Program-made: the position numbers and the translations under genes
Shown: positions 17,490 to 25,982 of the stretch, one piece after another
Layout: each line of letters begins with the position of its first letter
How positions within the stretch are numbered: position 1 is the first letter of the stretch
Source of the DNA: Haloarchaeobius litoreus
GTDB taxonomy: Archaea; Halobacteriota; Halobacteria; Halobacteriales; Natrialbaceae
Assembly (NCBI RefSeq): GCF_024495425.1
Contig: NZ_JANHJR010000002.1
Location: 682,001-746,000, forward strand
Direction of reading: 5' to 3'
Length of the DNA stretch: 64,000 nt
Notes under the pieces: model-generated
Seen by the model: the letters and a program-made list of their open reading frames with translations, nothing else
Database searches by the model: none
What the model was told of the DNA's origin: nothing

Positions 17490-18371
17490 ATGCAGCGACG
17501 GCAGTTCCTGCGACTCACGGGTGCGACCGCGACGGGCGGGCTGGCGACGGCGCTCGCCGGCTGTTCGACCACCGGCGAGTGGGGGACAGAGGGGGAGAAC
17601 CCCATCGAACCGTGGCTGTACGACCCCGCGTCGTACGGCGGCGGCGAGGAGTCGCGGCTCGCGGTCGAGTACTGGGAACCCGCGACGTTCGAGCGCAACC
17701 GGACCTACCTCGACCGGGAGGTGCGGGAACGCCTGCAGCCACTCCACTTCGGCGACCCCTGGGCCGTCGACCACACGATGCAGATCGTGGGAGACGCGGC
17801 GAACGCATCGCTCCCGGACGTGGTCGTCGCACGGGGGTCGTTCGGGACCGACGCCGTCCGGTCTGCCTTCGTCCGCGAGCGAGAGCGTGTCGGCGTGCAC
17901 GAGGGGCGGGCGCTGTACCGGACCGGCGGGGAGCGGTTCGTGGCCGTCGACCACGGCGACCTCCTGTTCGTCCGGAACCTCGACCGGCAGGGGGCCGAGG
18001 CGTACATCGGGGCGGACGACCGGACGTTCGCGAGCAGGGACCCCGTGCTGGGGACGTTCTTCGAGACGGTGGGACTGGGCGCACACACCAGTGTGGAACT
18101 CCAGCCCGGCGGTGCCGACGGGCCGGCACTGGTCGGGTACAGCTACCGGATCGACGGCCCGAAGACCCGGGCTCGGTCGATTCGGCTGCCGGCAGTACCC
18201 GAGCGGTCGGTCGACGAGGTCGAACGGTTCGTTGCCCGGGCGGAGCGCGAGGAAGACGCGGTGTTCGAGGCGTCGGTCACCGCCGCCGCCGCGTACACGC
18301 TGGTCGACCTGACGTTGCGGACGGAGGCCGTCCCGTTCGGCGGCGACCCGACGAACGGTCTCGGCTCCTGA
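17490..18371 (+). CDS. Tat-exported lipoprotein, unknown family (copy 2)
   Basis: A 293-residue paralogue of the gene just upstream. It starts MQRRQFLRLTGATATGG, a clear Tat motif, with the lipobox LAGC near residue 25. Shared landmarks are EPWLYDPASY, EYWEPATFERN, VVVARGSFGTDAVRSAF, a long second half with GYSYRIDGP, and a closing VPFGGDP. Sequence similarity is moderate, so the duplication is old. ATG 17490 is supported by the TTTTGAA box; ATG 17478 is the alternative. It converges with the FAD oxidase gene, leaving 8 bases between stops. Confidence 0.75.
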   Translation: MQRRQFLRLTGATATGGLATALAGCSTTGEWGTEGENPIEPWLYDPASYGGGEESRLAVEYWEPATFERNRTYLDREVRERLQPLHFGDPWAVDHTMQIVGDAANASLPDVVVARGSFGTDAVRSAFVRERERVGVHEGRALYRTGGERFVAVDHGDLLFVRNLDRQGAEAYIGADDRTFASRDPVLGTFFETVGLGAHTSVELQPGGADGPALVGYSYRIDGPKTRARSIRLPAVPERSVDEVERFVARAEREEDAVFEASVTAAAAYTLVDLTLRTEAVPFGGDPTNGLGS

Positions 18372-18379
18372 CGCCGGTG

Positions 18380-19546
18380 CTACTCCTCGACGACCATCCC
18401 CTCGACCACCTCGAACGCCTCGTCACCGTCGAATCTGGTGGGGGCGAACGGTGCGATGCCCTCGTCGCCCAGCATCTCGGCTGCCACCGCCTCCCCCAGC
18501 GCCGGTGCGCGCATGAAGCCGTGGCCCTGGAACCCGGTCGCGACGTAGAGCCCGTCATGGAGTTCGCCGAGCAGCGGGTCGCGGTCCGGCGTCGCGGTGC
18601 AGAGCCCGGCCCAGGCGCGCTCGACCGCTGGTTCCCGCCCGGTGCGCTCCGCTACGGCGTTGACCGCGCTCTCGACGAACCAGTCGTCGGCCGCGCGTCG
18701 CCAGTCGTCCGGGTCGGCCTCGCGCTCCTCCGTGCCGTCGCCGACGAGCAGGCCGTCGGGGTGCGGGCGGAGGTAGACGCCGGCGGTCGCGTCGTAGCAG
18801 ACCGGCACGTCGCGGTCGAAGCCGGCGGTCAGCGCCTGCACGCGGTAGGGCTTCATCGCCAGGGCGACGCCGGCGTCGGCGAGCAGTCGCTTCGTGTGCG
18901 CGCCGGCGGCGACGAGCACGGCGTCGAACGCCTGCCGTTCGCCGTCGTCGTGGACGACCGCTGGCCCGTCGTCGCCCCCGTCGGTCGTCACCCGGACCGG
19001 CGTCGCCTCCCGCACCGTCGCACCCGCTTCAACGGCCAGCGACGCGAGCAGCGGCGGGTACGTCGCCGGGTCGACCACGCCGGCGTCGCGGGCGACCGCC
19101 GCGACGGCCACGTCGTCGTGTCTGAGTGTCGGGAACTCGTCGGCGAGGTCGTCCGCGTCGAGCAGGGCCACCTCTCGGCCGTTGGCGCGCATCCGGGGGA
19201 CCTGCTCGCGGATGGCGTCAGCGCGGCGGTCGTCGCCCTCGCGGGCGAGCCAGACGTACGGCGTCTCGTCGAACCAGAACCGTCCGTGCCCGTCGAACGC
19301 CCGGAACCGCTCCATCGCGCGCCCCGCGACCCGGGCGTCGACGTCCTCCGCGAAGGCGTCGTAGCAGATGCCGGCGGCGCGGCCGCTGCTGCCGCCAGCG
19401 ATTTTGCCGGCTTCGAACAGCGTCACGTCGACGCCGTGGCGTGCGAGGTCGTAGGCGGCCGTCGCGCCGACCGCGCCGCCGCCGACGACGGCGACGGTGT
19501 CGAGCGCGTCGGCGACGGTGAGTTGCCTGTCCGCCCGAACCGTCAT
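18380..19546 (-). CDS. FAD-dependent oxidoreductase (DAO family, sarcosine oxidase-like)
   Basis: A 388-residue flavoenzyme of the D-amino-acid oxidase/glycine-sarcosine oxidase family. The FAD-binding Rossmann motif VAVVGGGAVGATAAYDLA is near residue 20, followed by FEAGKIAGGSSGRAAG. The C-terminal half contains TPDRDPLLGEL and YVATGFQGHGFMRAPALGEAVAAEML, the typical closing FAD contact. It oxidises an amine substrate that cannot be named from sequence. ATG 19546 overlaps the TGA of the creatininase-family gene upstream, which fixes the start and shows an operon. Confidence 0.85.
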   Translation of the reverse strand: MTVRADRQLTVADALDTVAVVGGGAVGATAAYDLARHGVDVTLFEAGKIAGGSSGRAAGICYDAFAEDVDARVAGRAMERFRAFDGHGRFWFDETPYVWLAREGDDRRADAIREQVPRMRANGREVALLDADDLADEFPTLRHDDVAVAAVARDAGVVDPATYPPLLASLAVEAGATVREATPVRVTTDGGDDGPAVVHDDGERQAFDAVLVAAGAHTKRLLADAGVALAMKPYRVQALTAGFDRDVPVCYDATAGVYLRPHPDGLLVGDGTEEREADPDDWRRAADDWFVESAVNAVAERTGREPAVERAWAGLCTATPDRDPLLGELHDGLYVATGFQGHGFMRAPALGEAVAAEMLGDEGIAPFAPTRFDGDEAFEVVEGMVVEE

Positions 19547-20298
19547 CGGTGCGCCTCCGGCAGCAGCGCCTCGAACGGCTGTCCGACGAGCCAGTCGACG
19601 AGTGCGTCGAGTTCGTCGGTGGCCTGCTCGAACAGGCGCTCGCCGGCTTCGGCGGAGCCGCGGGTCGGCTCGCCGACCGCGCCCGAATCGGAGAAGTCGG
19701 CGGTGTCGAAGCCGATACTCGCTCCGTGGACGGACTTCCCCCACGAGTCGGCCGCGCCCGCCTCGGCCTCCGCCAGGCGCTCCTCGCGGACGAGGTCGGG
19801 GGCGACGTGGGCGACCATGCTCGTCTCAAGCTCGTCCGCGTGACCGATGCCGGCCTCGCCGAACAGCTCCTCGTCCAGCCCGTCGAGGTTCGACCACCAC
19901 GCCCACGGTGCGGCGAAGGCGACCTCCTCCTGCCGGAGTCGTCGGGCTGCGCGGGTGATTGCGTCCGTGTTCCCGCCGTGGCCGTTGACGACGACGGCCT
20001 TCCGAATCCCGTGGCTCGCGACGCTCGCGAGCGTGTCCGCCACGTAGTCCTCGAACGTTCCGGGGTGGGTCCAGAGCGTCCCGTCGAACTGGCGGTGGTG
20101 CTCGCTCACGCCCACGGGCAGCGTGGGCAGGACGAGGGTGTCGTCGCGGTCGGCGACGGCGTCGGCTGTCGCCTCGGCGGCCATGAAGTCGGTCCCGAGC
20201 GGCAGCGCTGGCCCGTGCTGTTCGACGCTCCCGACGGGGAGGACGGCGACCTCGGGGGCGTCACCGAGGCTGGCTGTCGTCTGATGTGCGAGTCGCAT
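19543..20298 (-). CDS. Creatininase-family amidohydrolase
   Basis: A 251-residue protein with the creatininase motifs VLPVGSVEQHGPALPLGTD (metal ligands Glu and His), VGVSEHH, VVVNGHGGNTDAI and HADELETSMV. Archaeal members include ArfB, the formamide hydrolase of F420/riboflavin synthesis, as well as true creatininases. Its translational coupling to a sarcosine-oxidase-like gene suggests breakdown of creatinine- or amine-type compounds, but ArfB is not excluded. ATG 20298 is 26 bases from a CAAAAAC box, so the operon starts here. Confidence 0.8.
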   Translation of the reverse strand: MRLAHQTTASLGDAPEVAVLPVGSVEQHGPALPLGTDFMAAEATADAVADRDDTLVLPTLPVGVSEHHRQFDGTLWTHPGTFEDYVADTLASVASHGIRKAVVVNGHGGNTDAITRAARRLRQEEVAFAAPWAWWSNLDGLDEELFGEAGIGHADELETSMVAHVAPDLVREERLAEAEAGAADSWGKSVHGASIGFDTADFSDSGAVGEPTRGSAEAGERLFEQATDELDALVDWLVGQPFEALLPEAHR

Positions 20299-20321
20299 AG
20301 CCGGGAGTGCGCCCGGCGCTC

Positions 20322-20326
20322 AAAAA
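20322..20326 (-). promoter_or_regulatory. TATA-like box of the creatininase/oxidase operon
   Basis: GTTTTTG on the minus strand, 26 bases before ATG 20298; implies a leaderless transcript. Confidence 0.5.
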
Positions 20327-20367
20327 CTGTTTCCGTCCGGTGCCGCGACCGGTCGACAGTCGCCGGC

Positions 20368-20964
20368 TCAGGCGTCTGCGGGCCGGGTCGATCCGTCCGG
20401 CGTCCCAGCGACATCCTCCGTGACGAGGGTCTCCACGACGAACGTGCCGGCGGCCTTGTCGCCGATGCGCTGGCCCTCGCCGAGGACGAACATCGCAGCG
20501 AGTTCGACGAACAGCCAGGCGGCCATCATCCCGACCGCGATCGGGAACCCGAGGATCGGGACGATGATGCTCGAGATGGCCATGAACGGCAGCGGCGCGA
20601 GCAGAACCACGTTCCGGATGAGCGCCTGCCTCGTCGAGATCGACGACCCGTCCAGCGTGACGACCGTGACGTCGAGCAGGTTCATGCCGAGGGTCTGCCC
20701 CGACCGGGTCTGGAACAGCACGAAGTACGCCAGCAGCACCGCCGCGATGAGGCCCCACTGGACGAACGAGAGCAGGATGCTGAGGATTCCGGCACCGTCG
20801 GCCGCGGCACCGCCGGAGGCCGCTCCACCGAGGAGCAAGACGGACCTGAGTATCCAGAACACGAACCAGATGATCGCCGACAAGATCGCCAGTACCACCC
20901 AGTCGATGCCGAACGCCATCAGACGGTTCGGTATCGCTTCCTCTGCCTTCGCTGGAATCTCCAT
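20368..20964 (-). CDS. RDD family membrane protein
   Basis: A 198-residue membrane protein with about four hydrophobic segments. The RDD signature appears in the form NRLMAFGIDWVVL near the N-terminus, followed by FQTRSGQTLGMNLLDVTVV and a basic loop STRQALIRNVVLL. A Gly/Ala-rich periplasmic loop separates the first two helices. RDD proteins are poorly understood; some act in Na+/H+ exchange. Minus-strand CGATAAATAC at 20985-20994 is 26 bases from the ATG, so the gene has its own promoter. Confidence 0.85.
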   Translation of the reverse strand: MEIPAKAEEAIPNRLMAFGIDWVVLAILSAIIWFVFWILRSVLLLGGAASGGAAADGAGILSILLSFVQWGLIAAVLLAYFVLFQTRSGQTLGMNLLDVTVVTLDGSSISTRQALIRNVVLLAPLPFMAISSIIVPILGFPIAVGMMAAWLFVELAAMFVLGEGQRIGDKAAGTFVVETLVTEDVAGTPDGSTRPADA

Positions 20965-21076
20965 AGCAGGTAGACCAGCTTACATGTATTTATCGATTTT
21001 GGTGCTGGTTGAAACAAACACGAAGGGTGTCCTGTACTCCGTCGCCCCGAGGAAACGGCTCCGTCGCTCGTGCCTA

Positions 21077-21859
21077 TCAGCCAGAGAACTCGTCCAGGCC
21101 GCGGGCGGGGTAGCCGACGACGTAGTCGGCACCGAGTTCGTGGAGTTCGGCGACCCGGTCGCGCACCGTCGCGGCGTCGCCGACGAGCGCGAAGTCGCGG
21201 CTCGCCTTCAGCAGCACCTCGCGGGCGCGACCCGTCGCCGCGGAATCCGTCGCGCAGTCGTCGGGGAGCGCGCGGGCGACGCTGGCACGCCGGCCGACGA
21301 AGTCGCCGACGGCGTCGAGGATAGCGTCGTCGTCGCTCGCGAGCACGGTGGGCGCGTAGACCGCGATCTCGCCGTCGTAGCCCGCCGCACGGAGCGACTT
21401 CAGGTCGCGGTCGGTCGACCGCGAGAGCAGGTCGAACTGCGTACCGCCCGCGGCGAGCGCGACGCGCTCGACGCCCTCGGTGCCGACCCAGGCGTCGTTC
21501 GCGACCTTCCGGGCGGCCCCGAGGCGGGGCGCGATGGCGCGGCCCGCCTCGCACTCGGTCAGGTACGCGCCGTGACCCGCGACGAGAACGCGGCCGACGT
21601 CGTCGGGCAGCTCGCGCGCCAGCGAGTCGTCGCCGAGGGGGTCGAACCCGTCGGCGCGCACGGGCGTCGTCATCCTGACCGTCGTCTCGTCTGCGAGCTC
21701 GCGCAGGACGCTCGCGCCGGGCAGGTGTTCGCGACCCTCGTAGTCGACCACGAGCAGTTCGGCGTCGAGGTGGACGGCGTCGGCGACGTCGACCTCGGCG
21801 GGCTTGAGTGCGATACCGTCGAGCCCGGTACGGGCGACGGTCGCGCCGCTGGTCAACAT
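21077..21859 (-). CDS. Haloarchaeal conserved protein (DUF7388-like)
   Basis: A 260-residue protein with alternating strands and helices, ending LVGDAATVRDRVAELHELGADYVVGYPARG. This C-terminal pattern resembles the closing strand-helix of luciferase-like/F420-dependent TIM-barrel enzymes, and the repeated beta-alpha units fit a TIM barrel, but I cannot show an active site. I believe it corresponds to the haloarchaeal family DUF7388. No clear TATA box lies directly before ATG 21859; the nearest good box is at 21973-21979, with a 13-codon reading frame between. Confidence 0.65.
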   Translation of the reverse strand: MLTSGATVARTGLDGIALKPAEVDVADAVHLDAELLVVDYEGREHLPGASVLRELADETTVRMTTPVRADGFDPLGDDSLARELPDDVGRVLVAGHGAYLTECEAGRAIAPRLGAARKVANDAWVGTEGVERVALAAGGTQFDLLSRSTDRDLKSLRAAGYDGEIAVYAPTVLASDDDAILDAVGDFVGRRASVARALPDDCATDSAATGRAREVLLKASRDFALVGDAATVRDRVAELHELGADYVVGYPARGLDEFSG

Positions 21860-22031
21860 CGGCGACCACCTCGGACGACGGCGATACGGCTCAGGAGAAG
21901 TAGGCTATCGGTCGAATGGAACGCGACCCATCGTCTTGTGGACCATGTACTCGTCTCCATGTCTCGATGCGGGATAAACGTGTCGGAGGCCGCGAAGCCC
22001 TGCCGGGTGGCGGGACGGCGGCGACGGTGGC

Positions 22032-22202
22032 TCAGCTTGGCGACCACCGACAGCAGTTCCCCGTCGTCAGCCCCTCGTCGTCGACGTAGCTGGTGAGGCA
22101 GGCGTAGTTGCAGAACGCTCGCTCCTCGCCCTCGCCCTCCCGGACGTAGACCGGGTCGTGGTGCTCGACGGGGCTGTCGCAGTACTCACACGGGGTCGTC
22201 AT
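22032..22202 (-). CDS. Small zinc-finger protein (56 aa)
   Basis: A 56-residue protein with CEYCDSPVEHH near the N-terminus and FCNYACLTSYV after an acidic loop, giving a C-x2-C ... C-x3-C zinc site of the treble-clef/MYM-like kind, plus a terminal NCC. Function unknown; similar short zinc proteins are common in haloarchaea. ATG 22202 (MTTPCEYC) fits the domain; the upstream codons to 22229 look like untranslated sequence. Confidence 0.7.
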   Translation of the reverse strand: MTTPCEYCDSPVEHHDPVYVREGEGEERAFCNYACLTSYVDDEGLTTGNCCRWSPS

Positions 22203-22244
22203 GGGTGGCGGTACGACCGCCGAGGCCAAGAGCGGACCGGCTGC

Positions 22245-22820
22245 TCACACCCGTCGGTCGATGCGCTCCGGCGCGCGCCAGTCCGTCGTCAGTTCGAGCA
22301 GCTGGACGAGGATGCGGGCGGTCGCCCCCCAGACGGTGTAGCCGTCGACGGTGAAGTAGTGGATGACGATGTCGCCGTAGTACGGGTGGTCCCGGCGTTC
22401 GTACCGGTAGTTCTCGGCGTCGGTCAGCGCGTCGACGGCGAGCATGGCGACCTCGGCGACCTCGCGCTCGTCGGGGTGGTACTCGCGGTCGGGCACGTAG
22501 CCGACGAACGGGGTGACCGCGTACTCGGTGATCGTGCGGATGTCGTCGAGCCGGCCGACGAGTTCGACCTCCTCGGGGAGCAGCCCGATCTCCTCGTAGG
22601 CCTCGCGCAGTGCGGTCTCCTCGATGTCGGCGTCGTCGGGCTCGTAGCCGCCGCCGGGGAAGCTCATCTGCCCGGCGTGCTTGCCGAGGTCCTCGGAGCG
22701 CTTGGTGAAGATGAGGAACAGCCGGTCGTCGCGCTCGACGACCGGGATGAGAACGCCGGCGTCCCGCGGCTCGTCGTCGACGGAACGGGGCGTGAACTCG
22801 GCGACACGACGCAGGTCCAT
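22245..22820 (-). CDS. NUDIX hydrolase, CoA pyrophosphatase-like
   Basis: A 191-residue NUDIX enzyme. LIFTKRSEDLGKHAGQMSFPGG matches the UPF0035 signature (LLTxR...GQxSFPGG) that marks coenzyme A pyrophosphatases, and TALREAYEEIGL is the catalytic NUDIX helix with its metal-binding Glu residues. Such enzymes cleave CoA or acyl-CoA to 3',5'-ADP and phosphopantetheine, controlling or sanitising the CoA pool. GCTTTAGG on the minus strand at about 22843-22850 is 27 bases from ATG 22820, supporting that start. Confidence 0.88.
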   Translation of the reverse strand: MDLRRVAEFTPRSVDDEPRDAGVLIPVVERDDRLFLIFTKRSEDLGKHAGQMSFPGGGYEPDDADIEETALREAYEEIGLLPEEVELVGRLDDIRTITEYAVTPFVGYVPDREYHPDEREVAEVAMLAVDALTDAENYRYERRDHPYYGDIVIHYFTVDGYTVWGATARILVQLLELTTDWRAPERIDRRV

Positions 22821-22865
22821 CGCCAGCGGCTACGGCCCGCGGCCCTAAAGCGTTCACTCTCTCGT

Positions 22866-23327
22866 TCAGAGCCGCGCATCGAGCCGACTCCGGACGTCCG
22901 TACAGTCGACGGGAGCCCACGCCTCGAGGTCGTAGCTCACGTCGAGCAGTTCGTGGGCGCGCTCCTCGTTCCCGCCCGCGAGCGCCGCCGTGGCCTCGTC
23001 GGTCAGCCGGTCGTGGACCTGTTCACCGAGGGCCGCGCGGTCGACGTGCCTGGGCTCGACGTCCATGATGTGCGGGAGGTCCTCGCCGTGTGGCGGCTCC
23101 TCTGGGAACGCCCGGGGGCCGGCGACGTACAGCGTGCGGTCGCCGCCGTCGTAGGCGACGAGGTGGTAGGCGTCGATGGCGTCGTCCACCCAGGTTGCGA
23201 CCGACTCGGCGTCGACGTCCGCGCCGGCCCGGAAGGCGACCTCCTCGACGGCCTGTTCCAGCTCCGCGCGGGTCAGGCCACCGAAGGTGTCCACCACGCC
23301 GGCGAGTTCGTCCTCACTCAGACGCAT
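22866..23327 (-). CDS. Haloarchaeal conserved protein (DUF7109-like)
   Basis: A 153-residue acidic, mostly helical protein starting MRLSEDELAGVVDTFGGLTRAELEQAVEEVAFRAG. The first ~60 residues look like a small helical domain, the middle has a strand pair around HLVAYDGGDRTLYVAGPRAFPE, and the rest is helical. I recognise it only as a haloarchaeal conserved family (probably DUF7109); no function is known. ATG 23327 is 27 bases from GTCTTTAC (minus strand, about 23350-23357), so it is leaderless. Confidence 0.7.
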   Translation of the reverse strand: MRLSEDELAGVVDTFGGLTRAELEQAVEEVAFRAGADVDAESVATWVDDAIDAYHLVAYDGGDRTLYVAGPRAFPEEPPHGEDLPHIMDVEPRHVDRAALGEQVHDRLTDEATAALAGGNEERAHELLDVSYDLEAWAPVDCTDVRSRLDARL

Positions 23328-23357
23328 GGTGGGTGCCACGGGCGTCGGGGTAAAGAC

Positions 23358-24455
23358 TCATTCGACCAACTCGTCGCTGGCGGCGCGGGCGGCCGCGGCC
23401 ACGTCCGCCGGCTCAAACGCCACGTCGGTCCAGGCGGGGAGCCGGGTGTCGGTCCGGGGTGGGCGGACCGAGCCGGCGTAGGCTGCGACCTGCTCGCGCT
23501 CGCCGGCGATATCGTAGTCGAGGCCGTTGAACCGCGCGTCGGCGGCGTACTGTCGGACGAGCGTGGCGGCGGTCTCGCGGTAGCGGTCGGGGAGCGTCTC
23601 GAAGTCCGGTTCGAGTCCGTGGTCGGCGAACGCGTTGAACAGCGCCTGCCCGACCTGGTCGGCCATGTCCGAGAGGCCCGTCGGCCCCGACACCGAGCGG
23701 TGGTCGTGCTCGTGCTTACCGAGGTCGACCTGTGCGGTGCCGGTGAAGCCGGCGTACTCGTAGGCGTCCGAGAGCATCCCGACCTCCAGCCCGAAGGCGC
23801 GCTGGGCGCGCACGTTGCGGGCGAGGTCGGCGGTCATCGCGAACTCGCCGGCGAGGGCGTAGCGGAACGCGTCGAGGTAGTCGAGGAACGGGTGGTCGTG
23901 AGCGTCGTCGAGCGCGCGCACCAGCGGCGTGAAGAACAGCCGGAACAGCCGGCCGTAGAGCTGGTTGTTCTCGACGCGGGCGTAGTAGCCCTTCGAGAAC
24001 TCGAACTCGCCGGCGACGGGCGCGAGCAGCCGCGGGACGTGGCGCTCGGAGTAGGTCTTCGCGTCGGCGTCGTGGACGACGACGTAGTCGGCGGTCTCGG
24101 CGGCGACGCCGAGGGCGAGCCAGACGTCCCGACCCTTGCCGAAGCCGTTGTCGAGTCCGTGGCCCGCCAGCAGCTCCGTCACGCGGTCGGCAGCGCACCA
24201 CAGCAGCTCCACGTCGAGGTCGAACGAGTCGAGCCACGCGTGGAAGTCGGGCACGCGCTCGGCCGGCGCGCGCAACGGCACGACGACCGCGGCGGGGTCG
24301 ACATCGGCCAGCGTCGTCAGCACGCGCTCGGCGGCGAGCCCGGCGTACTCCCGTTCGGTCATCGGGACGACGACGGCCGCGCGGTCGGTCGGCGCGTCCG
24401 GCGTCGGGTCGGTGAGGTCGTGCAGCGTGGCGACCCGCTCCTGGACGTACTCCAT
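23358..24455 (-). CDS. Glucosyl-3-phosphoglycerate synthase-like glycosyltransferase (GT81)
   Basis: A 365-residue GT-A glycosyltransferase. The sequence has VVVPMTEREYAGL and VVVPLRAP strands, GLDNGFGKGRDVWLALG near residue 103, and the metal-binding VVHDADAKTYS near residue 127. The same order occurs in glucosyl-3-phosphoglycerate synthases and mannosyl-3-phosphoglycerate synthases, enzymes that make the compatible solutes glucosylglycerate and mannosylglycerate. The adjacent phosphatase expected for that pathway is missing, so substrate assignment is tentative. ATG 24455 is 28 bases from GTTTTAGG at 24480-24487. Confidence 0.75.
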   Translation of the reverse strand: MEYVQERVATLHDLTDPTPDAPTDRAAVVVPMTEREYAGLAAERVLTTLADVDPAAVVVPLRAPAERVPDFHAWLDSFDLDVELLWCAADRVTELLAGHGLDNGFGKGRDVWLALGVAAETADYVVVHDADAKTYSERHVPRLLAPVAGEFEFSKGYYARVENNQLYGRLFRLFFTPLVRALDDAHDHPFLDYLDAFRYALAGEFAMTADLARNVRAQRAFGLEVGMLSDAYEYAGFTGTAQVDLGKHEHDHRSVSGPTGLSDMADQVGQALFNAFADHGLEPDFETLPDRYRETAATLVRQYAADARFNGLDYDIAGEREQVAAYAGSVRPPRTDTRLPAWTDVAFEPADVAAAARAASDELVE

Positions 24456-24556
24456 CACACGACGGTCGGGGCCACAGTCCTAAAACGGCCCCGACTGGGG
24501 AACGGGTTACCGTCGCCCGGGCCGGGTCCGGCTCCGGTCGTGACCCCGTGCCGAAC

Positions 24557-25807
24557 TCACGACTCCGCGCCCGACGGGAGCCGGTCGAGCAGGAACAGCC
24601 CGACGAGCCCGGCCAGCACCACCACGAGCACCGCCGCGAACCCGCGGAACGCGGCGTCGTACCCGATGCCGGCGTCGACGAGCAGCCCGACCGCGACGCT
24701 CCCGGTCGCCTGCACGAGCATCATCGACCCGGAGTAGAGCGCGTACGCCGACGCCCGGTTCTCGTCGGGGAGCGAGTCCAGCATGAACGTGTCCATCGCG
24801 GGGAACGTGCTGTGGACGATGTAGCCGAGGACGAGCGTCACGCCCACGAGCGGGAGGAATCCGCCGACGACCGTCAGTCCGAGCAGCGAGGCGATGAAGC
24901 CGCCGAGCAGCGCGAGCAGCAGCGGGACGTGGGACACCCTGTCGGCGAGGTCGCCGGTGAGCAGGAACGCCGGCACGCCCGCGAGGAACACGAGCGTCAG
25001 CAGCGTGCGCCCCTGCGCCGCCGACAGGTCCTTCGTGACGGTCATGTACCGCACGTAGAAGTTGAACACGCCGTTCCAGACGAACCCCGTCGCGCCGAGG
25101 ATGGCGAGGCCGGTGAGGATGATCTTCCACTGGCGACGCAGCGCCGAGAGCAGGTCGCGGTCCTCTGTGCCAGCCGCCGGCATCGTCGTCCGGCGCGCGA
25201 CGACGTAGAACGCGGCCGTCGTGACCGCCGTCACCGCCGCGGTGGCGACGAAGACGACCCGCCAGGCCTCGGTCTGCCCGAGCAGCGGCACCGCCCAGCT
25301 GTCCCGGATGAGCACCAGCCCGACGAACGACGGCGCGGCGACCGCCGCGAGCTGGCTCGACATCCCGTGGACGCCGATGGCGCGGCCGACCCGCCGGGGG
25401 AACAGCTCGCTGACGAGCGGGTTCGCGGCGATGAAGTACGCGCCACTGGCCAGGCCCATGCAGAGCGCGCCGACGTACACCATCGTCAGCGAGGTCGCAG
25501 CGGCGGTGAACGCGGCCGACGCGGTCAGCACGAGCCCGGTCCAGCCGACGACCCGGTGACGCGGCACCCGCGTCAGTACGTAGCCCGTCGGGATGCGCGG
25601 GAGGGCGCTGCCGACCCACGCGAGCGTCGCGATGAGCCCGACCGCGCCCTCGGTGGTGATACCGAACTGCAGGCGGAACGGGTCCAGCAGCGGCGCGAAG
25701 ACGACCCGCGCGAAGTTCACGAGGAACACCATCGTACAGAGCGACCCGAACACGCCGAGCCGGCCATCTCGGCGGCGCTCGGACTCGCTCTGTGGCTGTT
25801 CCGTCAC
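24557..25807 (-). CDS. MFS transporter
   Basis: A 416-residue major facilitator superfamily protein with about 12 transmembrane helices in two halves, a basic loop after helix 6 (RRQWKII) and the conserved cytoplasmic loop RIPTGYVLTRVPRHRVVG between helices 2 and 3. Substrate unknown. The N-terminal tail is polar and acidic. The start codon is GTG at 25807, with AAAGCTTT at about 25834-25841 as a possible A/T-rich box 30 bases upstream. Confidence 0.88.
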   Translation of the reverse strand: MTEQPQSESERRRDGRLGVFGSLCTMVFLVNFARVVFAPLLDPFRLQFGITTEGAVGLIATLAWVGSALPRIPTGYVLTRVPRHRVVGWTGLVLTASAAFTAAATSLTMVYVGALCMGLASGAYFIAANPLVSELFPRRVGRAIGVHGMSSQLAAVAAPSFVGLVLIRDSWAVPLLGQTEAWRVVFVATAAVTAVTTAAFYVVARRTTMPAAGTEDRDLLSALRRQWKIILTGLAILGATGFVWNGVFNFYVRYMTVTKDLSAAQGRTLLTLVFLAGVPAFLLTGDLADRVSHVPLLLALLGGFIASLLGLTVVGGFLPLVGVTLVLGYIVHSTFPAMDTFMLDSLPDENRASAYALYSGSMMLVQATGSVAVGLLVDAGIGYDAAFRGFAAVLVVVLAGLVGLFLLDRLPSGAES

Positions 25808-25982
25808 GCTCCCTGTTACTCCGGGGCCGCGTTCAAAGCTTTCGAACCGAAACAGAATTGCCGGTCGGTCGGCCGCGACCCACCAGCCCGGACGGCATGG
25901 CCCGCACTACCCCTGTTCCTGCCAGCGATGTGGTGCGATAACACCCGGGTCTTTTTCCCGTCCCCCCTCGTAGCCTCGGCAC

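Noticed and set aside
16874-19843. 989-codon plus-strand open frame across the lipoproteins and the oxidase gene
   Set aside because: Extremely Arg/Ser/Pro-rich, out of frame with two recognisable Tat lipoproteins and antisense to a clear FAD oxidase.
22158-24737. 859-codon plus-strand open frame opposite NUDIX, DUF7109-like and glycosyltransferase genes
   Set aside because: Shadow of three well-supported minus-strand genes, with a Val/Gly/Arg-biased composition and no domain.
25831-25847. GTTC-AAAGCTTT-C-GAAC as an operator before the MFS gene
   Set aside because: The inner and outer palindromes have different centres, and the A/T core is better explained as the promoter box 30 bases from the GTG start.
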